From: Astrothelium macrocarpum
Taxonomy: Eukaryota > Ascomycota > Dothideomycetes > Trypetheliales > Trypetheliaceae
DNA length: 64,000 bases
Direction: 5' to 3'
NCBI GenBank assembly: GCA_021030915.1
Contig: JAGEMR010000025.1
Span: forward strand, 281,883-345,882
Made by a program: the position numbers and the translations under genes. The notes below the pieces were generated by a model. That model was not told where the DNA came from, searched no databases, and was given only the letters and a program-made list of their open reading frames with translations. Positions 46,358 through 58,963 of this stretch are shown here, piece by piece; within the stretch, counting starts at the first letter, position 1; the number at the start of each line of letters is the position of its first letter.

Positions 46358-48298
46358 TTACAATCCCGAGTCAATCTGGTCCGGGATATGAGTGTTCGTG
46401 AAGGCAGCCCAATCGCGGCAAGTCTGCGCCATAACAGAGGGAATCTGGCTGAAAGTAATATCATTTGGACGCTCAAGGATATTGATGTAAAGACCGGCGG
46501 AGACATGCCATGCGATATGGCAGTGGAAAGGCCAGACACCAGGGTTGTCGAGGTCGAACTGAACCACGATGTACGCAGGCGTACTACCTTGAGCACCGGA
46601 AAGAAGATGCACATCTCGTCGTTGAGGGTTGGTCGGCCTGACGATCGTTTCATTGTCCCAGTCACCATAGCCTTCGTCGAGGATGTAGAAATTGTGTCCA
46701 TGCATATGCATTGGATGGGCAGCAACAAAGTAGTTTTTGACAATGAATATAACGCTGCCGTTCTCACCGACATTATAGACGTTCCTCTGTGGATCGAAGG
46801 TGAGGTTTCCAAGCTTAGCTTCGAGCAGAGTAGGATCGTTGTAGTCATCGCGGAAGGTCTGACCATTGACGGTGAAGAGCAAAGACGTAGCGTTGGTGGT
46901 GGCGTTAATGTTCAGTTCGATAGTCTTAGTAACCGGCTGCGGCTCGATGGCTTTGAAGGGAATAGTCTGGTTTAGAGGATCATTCGCACATGTAGGGTGC
47001 AGCGTGACATCCATTGTACTTGTGGGCTGAGCAGTTGTGGATGCGTCCTGATAGTAAATTGCGGCCACAGCTTGGGGTGAGATGCCATCATTAAGGGAGC
47101 AACCCGATGCAATGGTATTGAGGTTGGACCTCATCCAGTACGCACCTGTGGCGTTCCCGGTGGCGTTGACAATCACGTCTGTGCGTTGACCAATTCCGAG
47201 GGTAACAATTTTGGTTGTGTATGGCTGAACTGGGACAAAGTCATTGGCCATCACGATCAGCTCGTGATCATCGATGGAGAACTGCTGAGTGCCCTCAGTT
47301 CCAGAGTTGACTAGCCGCAGGCGATGAAGCTTGCCACTCTGGAATTTGAATTTTGAAATACCTGCGTTGGGTGTACATGGTAGAGTAGTGTTAGCGCATG
47401 GGTAGTTCATTTTGCCGTTGATGAGGTTATTGTTGGAAAATGGAGGGGGCTGGTTTTTGTTCATGACTTGTTCTACAAGCTCGAAATAGTCGGTATGGAA
47501 CCAATCGGAGAGCATAACAGGGCCAAGATCAATATCGTAGTTGACATTCTTGGGTCCATGAATGATCATGGCACCAGAAAGACCGGCATTATACTGAGCG
47601 GAGTAGTGACTGTGGTACCAAGAGGTGCCGTATAGATCAGCTTTAAAGCGATAAGTGAATGAGGACCCTGGAGCTATGGGACATTGGGAGACTCCGGGCA
47701 CACCGTCTTCCCAGGGCGTCCCTTGCTGGAGCAGACCATGCCAATGCAGTGCAGTGCCTTCGGTAGGAAGGGCGTTGTGGACAGTCACTTGAATTTCGTC
47801 ACCCCCTAGACAAGTATCGTTAGCTAAGCCGCACAAAGAGTGAAGAGCTGACTTACAGTTTGCTTCAATGGTAGGTCCAGGAAATTGACCGTTGACCACC
47901 AGCATGTCCCGCGAAACACCGTCCGGTTTCAATGTTACATTCGATATCGTAAAGTCATAGTATTTCGTGACGCCAGTGGTTGGCGGGCTGGTATAGGGGT
48001 TTGTCTGGATGTTTAGGGTTCCCCAAGGGAACCCTTGTGGGAGAGGAATGCCAGGCCCGGTAAGAAAGGCTGGCAACTGGGGAGCACTCAAAGTTCCCAA
48101 AGTCGTGTTGCCATCTTGCTGCGCCTGGGGAACAGCAGCCACCAGACTGCTCACTCCATTGAGAAGGGCTGGTCCAACGTAACTAGCGGAGCTGCTCGCG
48201 GGGACAGCAAGGACAGAAGCTCCATTGAGCGTAGCTGCTGCAGCGAAAGCGATTGACAAAGCGCGTACATTTTTCAGAGGATTGGTTGAGCGTGCCAT
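46358..48298 (-). CDS. Secreted laccase (multicopper oxidase)
   Basis: Two exons (48298-47857, 47805-46358) give about 629 aa. The 51-nt intron (GTAAGT, GCTAAC, TCTAG) is a stopless multiple of three; removing it yields the hallmark IEANWGDEIQV. All four copper-binding blocks are present: LHWHGLLQ, WYHSHYSAQ, HPMHMHGHNF and WPFHCHIAWH. The protein begins with a signal peptide and a long propeptide-like region before the first cupredoxin domain, has many N-glycosylation sites, and ends exactly in DSGL, the C-terminal plug of ascomycete laccases. It oxidises phenols with reduction of oxygen to water, outside the cell, in lignin, melanin or phenolic metabolism. Start in CCATGG context. Confidence 0.94.
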   Translation of the reverse strand: MARSTNPLKNVRALSIAFAAAATLNGASVLAVPASSSASYVGPALLNGVSSLVAAVPQAQQDGNTTLGTLSAPQLPAFLTGPGIPLPQGFPWGTLNIQTNPYTSPPTTGVTKYYDFTISNVTLKPDGVSRDMLVVNGQFPGPTIEANCKSALHSLCGLANDTCLGGDEIQVTVHNALPTEGTALHWHGLLQQGTPWEDGVPGVSQCPIAPGSSFTYRFKADLYGTSWYHSHYSAQYNAGLSGAMIIHGPKNVNYDIDLGPVMLSDWFHTDYFELVEQVMNKNQPPPFSNNNLINGKMNYPCANTTLPCTPNAGISKFKFQSGKLHRLRLVNSGTEGTQQFSIDDHELIVMANDFVPVQPYTTKIVTLGIGQRTDVIVNATGNATGAYWMRSNLNTIASGCSLNDGISPQAVAAIYYQDASTTAQPTSTMDVTLHPTCANDPLNQTIPFKAIEPQPVTKTIELNINATTNATSLLFTVNGQTFRDDYNDPTLLEAKLGNLTFDPQRNVYNVGENGSVIFIVKNYFVAAHPMHMHGHNFYILDEGYGDWDNETIVRPTNPQRRDVHLLSGAQGSTPAYIVVQFDLDNPGVWPFHCHIAWHVSAGLYINILERPNDITFSQIPSVMAQTCRDWAAFTNTHIPDQIDSGL

Positions 48299-50892
48299 GG
48301 TACCAGTGGAACTTTCGAACCAGGGGAGAATACTCAGGGGCTGAATACAGACTGAAGTTTGGGGTTAAAGTTCAACGAATGAATTTAGGAAAGCAAGAAA
48401 CAAAGGCAAACGAGAGTCGAGAAGCAATCGGACTATCTCATGCGCTGCTGAATTGAGAAGACTTTGGGTGATCGTGACAGCTTTTATACCTTTTCGAACT
48501 TCAGGCGATGCATCTTGTACAGAGCCAAGAAGCAATAGGGAGCCGAGTGTGCCTGGTCTGGCCCAGCCCGTTGTTGCCTGCGTAAGAATACAGAGAGGTT
48601 ATTGCTACAGGATTGAAGGAATCTGGACCTGTTCCATTTCCTCAATGTAGCATTTTGGCAGCAATCATGGTTTCAATAGACGAACCGTATGCTAAACGTG
48701 TTGAGTCAGTTCCCGCCATCTGCCTTAGCTAGCTGGAAATGTAAATATGGCAATCGGGATGGTGAACAGTTGGTAAACTACCGGATTCGGATTGAATAAC
48801 GTAAGGCTCCAAGAGAAGTCGCTGATCGGATATTCGTCTTGTAGCATTTATGATTGGATCTCTATTTCTGACTACCACGAGAGTAGCTTGCAGTTTAGCG
48901 AGTGGCTTCTGCCTTTCGCTGCGAAATCGCGGCAAAAGCAAGGTGCAAAGATGCAAACAAAGCTTGGATTAGTCCAAAGGATGGTGATATGAGACAACCT
49001 CAGGCGCTGACTTTGTGAGAAAAGGATGTTTTCGATAGATCTAAGGATGGCTGTGGAAGAGAACAAGCTCGTATTCGAATGCCACATGATTACGAAAAGT
49101 TTGGGCGAGATTGTAAGTGAGGGATAAGACTTTACCCCGGATTCGTTAAAATACATCTGCGCGTAACCCATTTGGGCTATTGTTGGCAGTCTCTTCTCAC
49201 AATTTTGCCCAGAGTTTGAATATGAAGGGAAAGTCAACCCGCTGAGGAAACGAAGAGCGTTCAGCAATGCCCTAGAATATCAAAAATGACGGCGCAGTCC
49301 ACACGTGCCAAAAGATGTGGCGCAGCCCGATTTGACCACGCGATAAGATGACATCTCGTGGAAGAGTCATATCAAGACACGAGCTGCAAGGAACACATCT
49401 CAAGGAGAAAAGGCGGACCTGGGGTCCAAAGCGCATGCTAGATTCCCGAGATGCCTCGTGCTTGTTGGTGGCAAGACAGCGCGCGAAGAACGTGCTGTGT
49501 TGTGTCTGCTATTCAGGAGATAGCTTAGGTAAGGTATTAGTCAACAATGTCAGGGGCTCAGCAACTCAGGGTCTGTCATCTTCGGCCCCAGAAGTGGCCA
49601 AGGTGGATGCGATAGCCAGATGAGTAATAGTCATAGCGCGTCAAATCAGAGATAGTATTTAAGAAATTACTCCAGTTGAGCGGATGGAAAGACGTTGGAT
49701 TCGTCCTGGTTGTCTTCAACTGTGAAGCTTTCCTGGGTTAGCTCGATTTTCAAAATATCACTCAGAAATAAAAAGCGCTAATTTAGTACATACGGGTCCG
49801 ATATACAAATTCAGACCTCCATCTGATCAGCTACACCATGGTGCAACTGCCAAGCTTTAGACACTCGGCTGGGCGAGATTAGGCGATTTTTTCGCGACCG
49901 GAAATTACACCTGAACTTCGTCTGAGAGTGGGAAGGAAAGGCTTTCGGCTAGATCTGATCCCTCCGGATCTAATCGTTCGTTGGAACGCGGGCTTGAAGT
50001 CTCGGAAGCCGTGGAGGGTGGAAAAGGTGTAACTCTAAGGTTCGAAGGAGTCCGTAGGCTACTCCCTACGTCGCTAAAGAATCGTTCGCGCCTTCAATAT
50101 TCATTGTGTGGTAGGGAACGGCTCGTTAACCCCGTGGCTTTTGCAGAGGCGCAACTTCCTCGCTTGCGAGCTCGTCGACGGGCGGAACAAGATCAACATT
50201 ATGTTGGGGAAAAGGAGGCGCTTTTTGGAGGATTCGGATCTCGTACCTGAGCACACATAAGCAGATCCGCGCTAAAACTTAGACGACATCCCCATTTTCT
50301 CAAAATAGCTCCCACGTGTCCACTTTTTCAGCTGACTAGCAGCATCACGAAGGTTACTAAACTGTGCTCCCTTGGACCCTTCTCGATGGCGCATCAAGAA
50401 ATTGGATTACAAACGCCATTCAAACAATTGTTGCAGCTTCTTGAGTAGGGCAAAGCCATTTGATATATCCAGCCTTTGCGACCATTATTTTTGTGGGGAC
50501 GGCATTCCCACAGGGCACTTATGGTTCATCGTAATTTCCCTAGCGTTTCCACAGGGCTCCGCTTTGCAACGGTAAAGCCAAAAAATGTGAGGGAAAAAAC
50601 TGTAGTCTATGCTATAGTCCAAAGTGAATTTCAAACTACAGTCACTAATGCTCACAATGTGGTGGGCTCGGGTAGAATTCAATGAATGTGGTTGCTGGTT
50701 GAGTTGGTTTGGGTTGGATATTTGGTTTTTGGTTTGCTCATCCCGTTGACCTTGAATCTAAGAGCAATGGAACTTCAAACGAGAATTGGCTCATAGTAAG
50801 CGAGATTGACGGTGGCTTTCTACGGCAGTCTTAGTGTAGCAGTTCCGTTCCCTTCACCATCAATTCTCACGTTCTGGGACAACTCGACATCC
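48299..50892. other. Long intergenic region upstream of laccase
   Basis: About 2.6 kb without a recognised gene. It contains the laccase promoter near 48300-48700. Open frames at 48872-49267 (minus) and 49981-50250 (plus) show no family features. Confidence 0.45.
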
Positions 50893-52435
50893 TCACATTG
50901 TTTGTTCGACAATGACACGGCCCCAATTGATGTTGCCAAGACTATCAGCGATGCAACTATCAGGAGTCAGTGCCAATACCAACCGAGCGAACCCAAGTGA
51001 CAGAGAACTTACCCGCGTACCCAACCACCCTTCAGAGGCTTCTCCGGGTTAAGTTTGAATTCATCTCGAGCTTCAATCATCGCATCATGAGCATGTTCAC
51101 GGTCCAGGATTGACATCGAGTTGCGGCCGCCAAAGATGGTGTTCGGACAATCCATTCCAACAGAAAATGGACCGCATTTACTCTCGAATGAAATCCCAAA
51201 AACGGTGCCGAAGAACCCAATCGAGCTGTTGCTAACAGCGTATTTATCATATACGTAAATGCCGGCCCAGACAGTTCCAAGTCCTTCAGTACGTGCTGGA
51301 ATAAATGGCGCGATGCCTGTTTGCTCGCCGTTGCCTATATACTCCATGTTCGCAACGATGTCTTCGTTGGTATCGTTCAGTACCAAAAGAAAATTACGTG
51401 CGCCTTTGAACGCTACATAGGCCACCGCTTGGAGAACGTCAGTATTGCTTGAAGCCGCAGAAGAAGGGAGACAGGCGCATACATCCTAAAACAGCAAGAA
51501 TCGCTACAAGCGCTGCACCAACAGTGGCAAGCAAAGTGCCAACTATATTCGTTAGTGTTAAGTCTCACAAAAGGACAAAAGGTTTACTTACAGCCTGCGG
51601 CGCAAGCTGCAAGGACGAATGAGTACGCAGCGGTGAGGGCTGACCAAACTGCCGAAAGCGAGCTGATTATCTTGTAACCCACGATGACCCCAGAGGATAT
51701 TAGCATGATTGTCGTCCAAGCCGTCTTCGGTTGTTTTGCCGCTGCGTCGAGTTTGGTCAACATGGCTTTGATCTCATTTTCGAGAGCTTTGCCCGAAAGC
51801 CCTTTCAATTTCTGAAACTGAGTTCGATTAAAACCAAGCGGTTGTGTGAAGCGGCTATAGGGAGTGCCCTTGAGGTTTCCTAAGGGTTCTTTGGTTGCTG
51901 AATTCTTCACCCGGTCTGCCTCAGAGATAACTTTCTCAAAGAAAGCTTCGTCCATGACAACATCCTCAGGCACCTTTTTCTCGAGCGCCTTGAGATTTTC
52001 GATTTGCTCATCTGTAAAGTTTTCCTGCACAATCTGCTGCTGGCATATGAACTTTTTGAAAGGGAGCTTCAACTCTTCAGCTTTCTTGGATAACCACTCA
52101 GCCATGTTTGAAATGGTGTAAAGGAAAGGATGGAGCATGATACAAATCTCGACGCCGGTGAGTGTTTCTCTTGCATCTTGCGACGGTATCGCAATCTCTC
52201 CGCAAGCAAAGACTTTATGCAGCTCTTTGCAGAGTTGATGAGCTCCAGCCAAAATAGCCGCTCTTCTCCTCTCACTTGGGTTCTCAGTGCTATTCCAGCA
52301 AGCTAGCACCCGGCGGTTCTGCAGATTGAAAGTTTGGATAGCCTCAATTTTCAACTCTCTCTTGCTCAGGTCAGCAGGATCTGTGAGCAAAGCTTGCTGA
52401 TATTCCACGAATTTGTTGATCTTGCTGATGTCCAT
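50893..52435 (-). CDS. Unrecognised helical protein with hydrophobic hairpin and beta-rich C-terminus
   Basis: Four exons are predicted (52435-51592, 51542-51483, 51427-51013, 50956-50893), about 460 aa, with introns of 49, 55 and 56 nt that all keep phase. There is no signal peptide. The first 230 residues are charged and helical; then a Lys-rich segment leads into two or three adjacent hydrophobic stretches (coded around 51490-51720) that could form a membrane hairpin. The last 150 residues are rich in Gly, Ser, aromatic residues and beta-type sequence. A soluble helical bundle plus hairpin plus beta domain is the general plan of alpha-type pore-forming proteins, but I recognise no family, so that is only a suggestion. 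The last small exon is uncertain: the exon 3 frame stops just after the GTAAGT donor. Confidence 0.55.
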
Positions 52436-53012
52436 GTTTGCGATAAACGTTTGCGGTGTCGAATGCTGAACAAAAGGTTTTACTGGTATGATCAAAGTGA
52501 TCTTGAACTGACGACTATCAAATGAGGTTTCAATTTTCGGCTCCAGAGCTCCGATTGCTGGACTTTTATACGCCAAAGTTGCTGGTGCCCATACGTAATG
52601 ATCCGGACAGAGGCATTTCAAGGGTTCCGCGTCTCTCGATCTTGCTTGTCAAACGTATCGAAAAAAAAAACATCGGCTCCGTGAACTCAGCCAGCCACTG
52701 ACTTCTGGTACCTGACCCGTTTCGAAATGGTGATGAAAACTTGCTATCCCTTGAGACTTCGAGTTGGAGGCAAGCCAGGGGGCTATCACGGATTTGCAAG
52801 CAGCCAGCCAATAACCTGCTTCCGCGGAGAGATCTTCGCCGAAAACGTTATCAGCGATCTATAGCCTCGGCGGCTCTCAGACACATCTGACCGATTCGAG
52901 ATGGTAGTGTGATAAGTCGCCGGTCGAACGCTCTATGGAGATCAGCAACTTATAGAACAGTCTAGCTAACTCTAACCACTTACGAATGCTGACGTCACAT
53001 CAAGTATCAGGG

Positions 53013-53057
53013 AGCTCTCTCTCTCCCCCCCCTTTCTCTCTCTGTATGTGTGTGTGC
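53013..53057. repeat. CT, C and GT microsatellite tract
   Basis: Consecutive runs of CT, C, CT again and GT dinucleotides form a low-complexity tract of about 45 bases. Confidence 0.8.
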
Positions 53058-53435
53058 AGTGTATCGACAAAGCGTTCCACTGCTGAGAAATGCGAAGAAT
53101 TCCCTGACATAAAATGCCTCTACCATAGCTTGATTTCCACCAGTAGGCAAAAGCCAGAAGTCTCCTATCGTCATCGTGACATGAGGGAACGAATGAACAA
53201 GTTCCAAATCATTTCGCAGAGGAACCGATTGGTAAACATCGCTAAGACCGTCGTTCGCTCTGTTCATTAAAATATGGTTAGTTCAGGGACTAGTTTGGCC
53301 AGAACTGGCATTAGCGGATCGTCTGAGGGGGTGGCGGTGCGTCCTAAAGGGTAGTTTTGAGTTTAGCAGGAATTATCGACAGGGGGGATCGCCGCAATGG
53401 ACATACTGGCCGCGTTAATCACAATAGCGTGATGC

Positions 53436-53810
53436 GTGTGCTCATCACCTATGATCATGTTGTTCAGCTTAACATATGCTAAGAACACTACTGGTGATGA
53501 TGTAGCTTTCATTAAAAGAGTGGCGTTAAGAGGATTCGACGCAGACATCTCTTTTGGGATCGGAGGGTGTCGATGGGACCCAAAATATCCTGAAAATTGG
53601 GACACTCGCCAAGCAATATTCCTTGTCCCGTGACCACAGGCTATTATCTTTGATTTGCTTAGCTTTTTGGTTTGGGAGGCTGCGCTCAAACAGAGAAAGG
53701 GTTATGTGAGGAGTCTCGGTAGAAAGTACAATAAAGTACCACGGTGGTGTCAGTTAAAGGTGTTGCAGCAGTGGCGGAGAAATAAAGCAGATATGGATAA
53801 AGATCAATGA
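53436..53810 (+). other. Coding-like patch, possibly a gene remnant
   Basis: A frame open from 53436 meets a TGA at 53631-53633 and then stays open in the same frame to TGA at 53808-53810. The second part is rich in Lys, Arg and Trp (WEAALKQRKGYVRSLG). No family is recognised and no start or splice partner was found; it may be the remains of a gene with one nonsense change, or chance. Confidence 0.25.
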
Positions 53811-55520
53811 TAAAGTGTTTTAATAGACAACTACAGCCAGGATAGTAGAAGGGCATCCGGCAGTCGACCCATTGCTTGCATAAGTTTGGTTATGCTTCTG
53901 GGCCATTGCATAGTGTTATTCTGGTAAGAGACTGTTGAAGTTATCGACAAATATTGAAAAGAAGTAGTTTGAAGGTCGATCCTGTTTGTAAGAATGGCGT
54001 CGAAAGGTGACCACACTTGGGATGAATTCCTGAGAAGAATGGCGCTTTCTCCAAAACATGTGAAATAGAACTAAAAGGAGACGGGTTCCAACAACCGCAG
54101 ACGGGGTCTAGAACTGAGAGGGAAGGCAAATTCGGAAATGGATTGAGTCATGCTGCAAAGCTTTCCACATGGGCCGTACTCCATGCAGCAGAAACCCGAA
54201 AAGAAAGTCTGAATAACGTAATGGAGTTGCAACCAGCGAATGGGTCATTACAAGAGAATGTGGACGGATAACTCCAAGCGCGACGACGTACCTTAGATGA
54301 GACTGATGTAAAAGATCTCATCTTCGAATGTACCTACCTGAGCAGCCAACAACAAGCGAACAAAGCTCTCTGCATGTTTGCAAGTCCTTGGCACCTGGTT
54401 TCATACACTGCAAATCCCAAGACGACTCTGCTGTTCTTGGATTGATATAAGTCCGATCAACCAGATTAAGCAAGCAATCCACTCTTCAACAGTATATTCA
54501 TGATTACTTTAAGTCATTGTACCATTGTGTTAGACCCTCCAAGAGCCTTTATTGACCTTCTCCTAAGGCTGCAAGGCCACTCGTATACCTCCGTCGCTTC
54601 GTCGACAAGAGGAAGAATAGGCGCAGGTAGTCGTAAATCCGCATAGTGGGGATGACAATGAGAGAAAAGGCAAGATTCTAGATGTTCGAGTGACAGCTAC
54701 GCAATTCACTTGTCAGATTTATACTTGTTTGACAGATGTAGACTCAGAAGGAAAGAATACATAGACGGGCCAATTGTACGACTTAAGAAGCTCCCATTCC
54801 ACAGCAATCGCGCAGCAACGTGTTGAGTTGATGTCCATTGAATTGTGGGGAAATATCGATATCTTCATCGAGACTTTTCATGATATCCGCCAAGAGTTGT
54901 CGCAGAGTGTACTGATACCGTGCCAGGTGTTGACCACTTAGGATGTCGCATACTCCTTAATTTTTGAGGATATTGCTGCGGCGAGGCTCCGGGATTGCTC
55001 TCAATCCGGCATAGCTCAGGGGTTACGAAAATACGCTAGGGTAGATCATCGGAACGCTTGGACCAAGCATTCTTTTCCATATTTAAGGATTCCAAGAAGA
55101 TGCCAAGAGGAGAGTGAGAGGTGCAAAAGTGAGCGCAGGCTCTGAAGTCGGAGCTCTGTCCAGGAAACCTTCCTTTCTCTTTTTTTTATAAAGAAAAAAA
55201 AAAAAGGAGGCCTTGTCCATGTCTTCGCGCGATGTTCTTATCGTCTTGATCTCCAGAGTTTGTTCACCGAGAGCTGTGCTCTCTACGGTTTGCTTGAACG
55301 TTTTCTGCGACACTTGGTCCGATGATTTGTCCCCTAACACGGCTTCTGAGCAGGAACGAAAGCTCGCCGTAGTCTCTAACGACATACACGACCTTGTACA
55401 TGTCTTCTGATTGGTTCTAAAATCTACAACTCCTCTATCTCCATCGCAATCGAGGATTGCGCTGAATCAAATTTTTATGAACTAGGTCTAGCTTGCTCTG
55501 GCTGAAATAGAGACAATAAA

Positions 55521-57298
55521 TTACATGGTTATTCCTTGTACAATACCCAAATAAGCAGACACAACAAACAAGCTTAGATGACACAGATACAACCAGATTT
55601 CGAAGAACTTTGAATCGTACAATGAATGCTCTTCTCCGCAATTGTTGGCCTTTGCCAAAGCATTAATTTCCGATTCCGTGTCAAGCCGGCTCTCGGTATC
55701 CGTTCGCTGAACCTTACTAAGATTTCCGACCTCAGAGACGTTGGATAGGCGTCCAGAGTGGCCTTCTGCATCACTGCTGGTATCGGCTAAGTTCACTTCT
55801 CCACTTTCAAGGCTGGTGCTTGGTGTCTCGCAGCTAGAATGTTCGCGCTCTCTGTTCTCTGGTCGCAATGCTGTTTCCACAATGGTTGTTCTGTTGTTAT
55901 GAGCACCGTCATCCGACAGCTCTACTGAAGATTCGTTATCTTGTTTTTGGGTCTGCATCTTTACCCTATGTATCTCATCGGAATCGTCTTCTAACACAAA
56001 GTTGTCAGCGAATTGCCCACACTGACATATCAAAATACAAGGATCAACTTTACTCCATAGCATTTCCCAAGTTTGGCAGACAGGCAAAATAAGTAAAAGC
56101 AGCGGCAACGTTTGACCAAACCCCCAACTGTCCTCATCCCCAACCAATGCAGGTTTCCCATCGATAGTTCTCAGACTGGCCGCATATATCCTATTAGATG
56201 TTATGGTGTAAGTGCACCAAATGTTTATGGACAAAATCCGCAGTAGATTTGAGGTTGTTGAGCCCAGAACTTGTTCGATCGTAAGTTGGAATCCGTACAC
56301 GAGTAATGATACGCAATTCAGTATACTCCAGAATATTGTATTCTTTCTTTTCTGCCGCACTTCTTCTAGCTTTGTCGCGTTCCAGCAGTACCATTCTTTA
56401 ACAGAAATACGCCCAAAAAACGATTCAAAGGCACCTTTGACACAATGGTAAAGGCGTTCGAGGACACTGAATGCCTCCGGATAGATGTCTCGAATCACGC
56501 TAACTAGGCCCCAGAATATGAATAAGGATGACAAAGTTACCGCAATGATACTTAATGAGCCGGAATACCAAAAGGGACGATCCCAAACGCATTGCATGAC
56601 TAGCCCATATTCGTCGAGAAAATTTTCGTTCCAACTGACCAAGTCTGCCACAAAAACGAAAATGAAATTACCAAAGATTATTATCATTCGCCACCATTTC
56701 ATTCGGGGGCGGTCCATAAGTCTTTTGTGTATAACCATCATTGTACTCTGGTGAGTGTTGAAGCTGAAATTTCCAAGAGCGTATACAATATAGAAATGGT
56801 ACTGTGTTATGACACAGTGTCTGGCAAAGCCCACGATGAAGATTGAGCTTCCAGTGACCAGCTGCTGGTCACTCAAAGCTAACGTGATATCCTCAATAGC
56901 GTCCAAGGGGAATGACCGATGACCTTGGAGAGTTTGAGGCAATGAATGCTGAGCCTTCTTCTTGATCTCTCTTGTTTTAAGCAGAAGACGGTGGTCAAAT
57001 GTATTGCCCCGGATGTCAAAGTTTTCAAAGAAGAGAAAGGCAATGACAACAAAGAAGAATGTCCCCCAGGCAGATAGCAAAAACGCAAGAATGACCTAGT
57101 CAAGATCAGCGATACGCAGGTCATATTCCACCAATGCTTACACCGATACCAGCCTAGACTAAATCATTATTCGTGACTTTTCCACAATGACGCGTTTACT
57201 TTGGATAATGGACATACTACATCTGGATCTGCATCGAACTGGACAGGATACCCAGTGTCATTACATGTAGTAACAAAATTAAATCCGGGACAAGACAT
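55521..57298 (-). CDS. Multi-pass fungal membrane protein of unknown function
   Basis: Three exons (57298-57218, 57153-57142, 57095-55521) encode about 555 aa; the second exon is only 12 bases (coding AGIG) and both introns keep phase. The N-terminus has the usual soluble start MSCPGFNFVTTCND, then helices and the conserved block LSDQQLVTGSSIFIVGFARHC followed by ITQYHFYIVY and STHQSTM-like residues, which mark a family that is multi-copy in Pezizomycotina. At least six membrane segments are seen, a long acidic Ser/Glu-rich loop or tail (about 400-510) and a last helix near the C-terminus. Function unknown in the family. Confidence 0.8.
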
Positions 57299-58963
57299 CG
57301 TCATCCAGCGAGTTTAATTCGATCGCTTACGTGTTTAAGTAGTCCAAGCCTATGTGTAAAATTGATGGACTTTTAAATATGAGACGAGCCGAATAGTCGA
57401 GAGTGGAGGTGGAAGTCTTTTGGGGGTGAAGCAAATTGAGACCCGACTCTTCCGCTTCTCTTTAAGTCGACATGCTTCGAATAGTGATTACCTCAGACGT
57501 CTTTTTGTAATAAGAGGACGGTTTTTTCGAAGACAAGGCAACAACACCACCTGCGTAATAAATTTTAAGTGTCGATGATTTGCTTGTGTCGCTGCCATCC
57601 TGAGCATTGGGATAAATGTCCAGCGACCGACAAGTTTTGATCTCGCTTGAAAGCATCTAGGAATTTCAAATCCAAGCCCAAGACCGATTTTCACGGAGGT
57701 TTTGCGCTTAGAAGCTAGCACCCGGGTTAGGGACCACGTCCATTCCGAGATGGCGCCACTTGCGTACAGGAGGAAAGAGAATTGCAGTCCCATTGGCGAC
57801 AGCTGCCCCATGGTAATATTGGAGCCTGGAGCTCTGCATCAATTCAGGAGCGGTGAATCAACGCAACCCTATCACCATAACCTGAGTTATCGTTATGTGG
57901 GACTATACAGCAAACACAGACCAAATAGGATTCGCGAAGTGTGGGAAGTATTTTCAGGCAACTAGGCGACTCGATGCGCCCGAGCAGAGGTCGCAAAAAT
58001 TTGTTATGAAACGTACATCGTCGCCAGAAAGATTCCCCAAAATATCAAACTCATGTGCACAGGGTCCACAAAAACCAGGCAGGCCATCTAACTCACGAAA
58101 CTAGTATTGCGCTTGGCGCCATGCTAGCGATGCTTCCGTTGCCGACTTACTCATTTGCGAGAAATGAGGTAAAGGGAGGTATTGAGTGCTGACATAGTTT
58201 TCTTCAGCCTCGGGATGAGGCCTCGCAAATCTGATTACCATCGCGAGAACTGCATCGCATTTCGATCAGTATATGTTGATTTTCTAGACAAACTTCAGTG
58301 AGTCATTTGAGTACGGAAACGAACTGTTGAAAGTTATCTCAACAAATGTACAGGGTCAAGGCGCGTCTGAGTGACATTATGTAATCATGATATCCTTCCA
58401 GTCCTAGCCTTTGACCATCTTACAGTGGCTGGAGGTTAGCGAAGAGCGTGTGCAGGAACAGTGTACTGCATAATATATAAAACTTTTTGTATGGTCTACC
58501 GGTTTTTCTGGATGGATCTCACATCAAAGATGCGACAGGGAGCTAGGTATGCATCATGCCCGACGTCATCCTGAGGTTCTCATGAGAAGTTTATAATGAA
58601 GTTGAGACGAAAGTCATGAAGAACTAATTGAGGTCTAAATTCAGGGGCAGGAGCAAATGTGATCTATGTACCTACGCTATGACCACATGAGATAATCGCT
58701 ACCACAGTTCCTCAAAAGCAGGTTCCAAAGAACAGTCTGTGGACTTTACGAGTTTCTGCTAGCGATTCAGATGTGTACTTCAGGCACTTCATCATCCGAT
58801 CAACAGAAAGCTACAGTCATTCACTCGCCGTCTTGGCTAGAAGCCACACTAATTAGCAATCCAGCGATCTCAGCCCAAGTGGTTCTGAACCAGGGTAAAC
58901 TTGTCCAACCAATGTAGCGACGCTCGAAATCGGCGGTAATTCTTCGGCGATAGCAGGCACAAA
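57299..58963. other. Intergenic region
   Basis: About 1.7 kb without a recognised gene. A minus-strand frame at 57488-57811 and plus frames around 57702-58104 have no family features. Confidence 0.4.

Larger units (their letters stand above)
52436..55520. other. Long gene-poor region
   Basis: About 3.1 kb with no clear gene. It contains a CT/GT microsatellite at 53013-53057, a coding-like patch at 53436-53810 and another short open stretch near 54080-54285. The remainder looks non-coding. Confidence 0.45.

Noticed and set aside
57488..57811. Minus-strand frame containing a Gly/Arg-rich stretch
   Set aside because: No start context, no splice partner and no family features.
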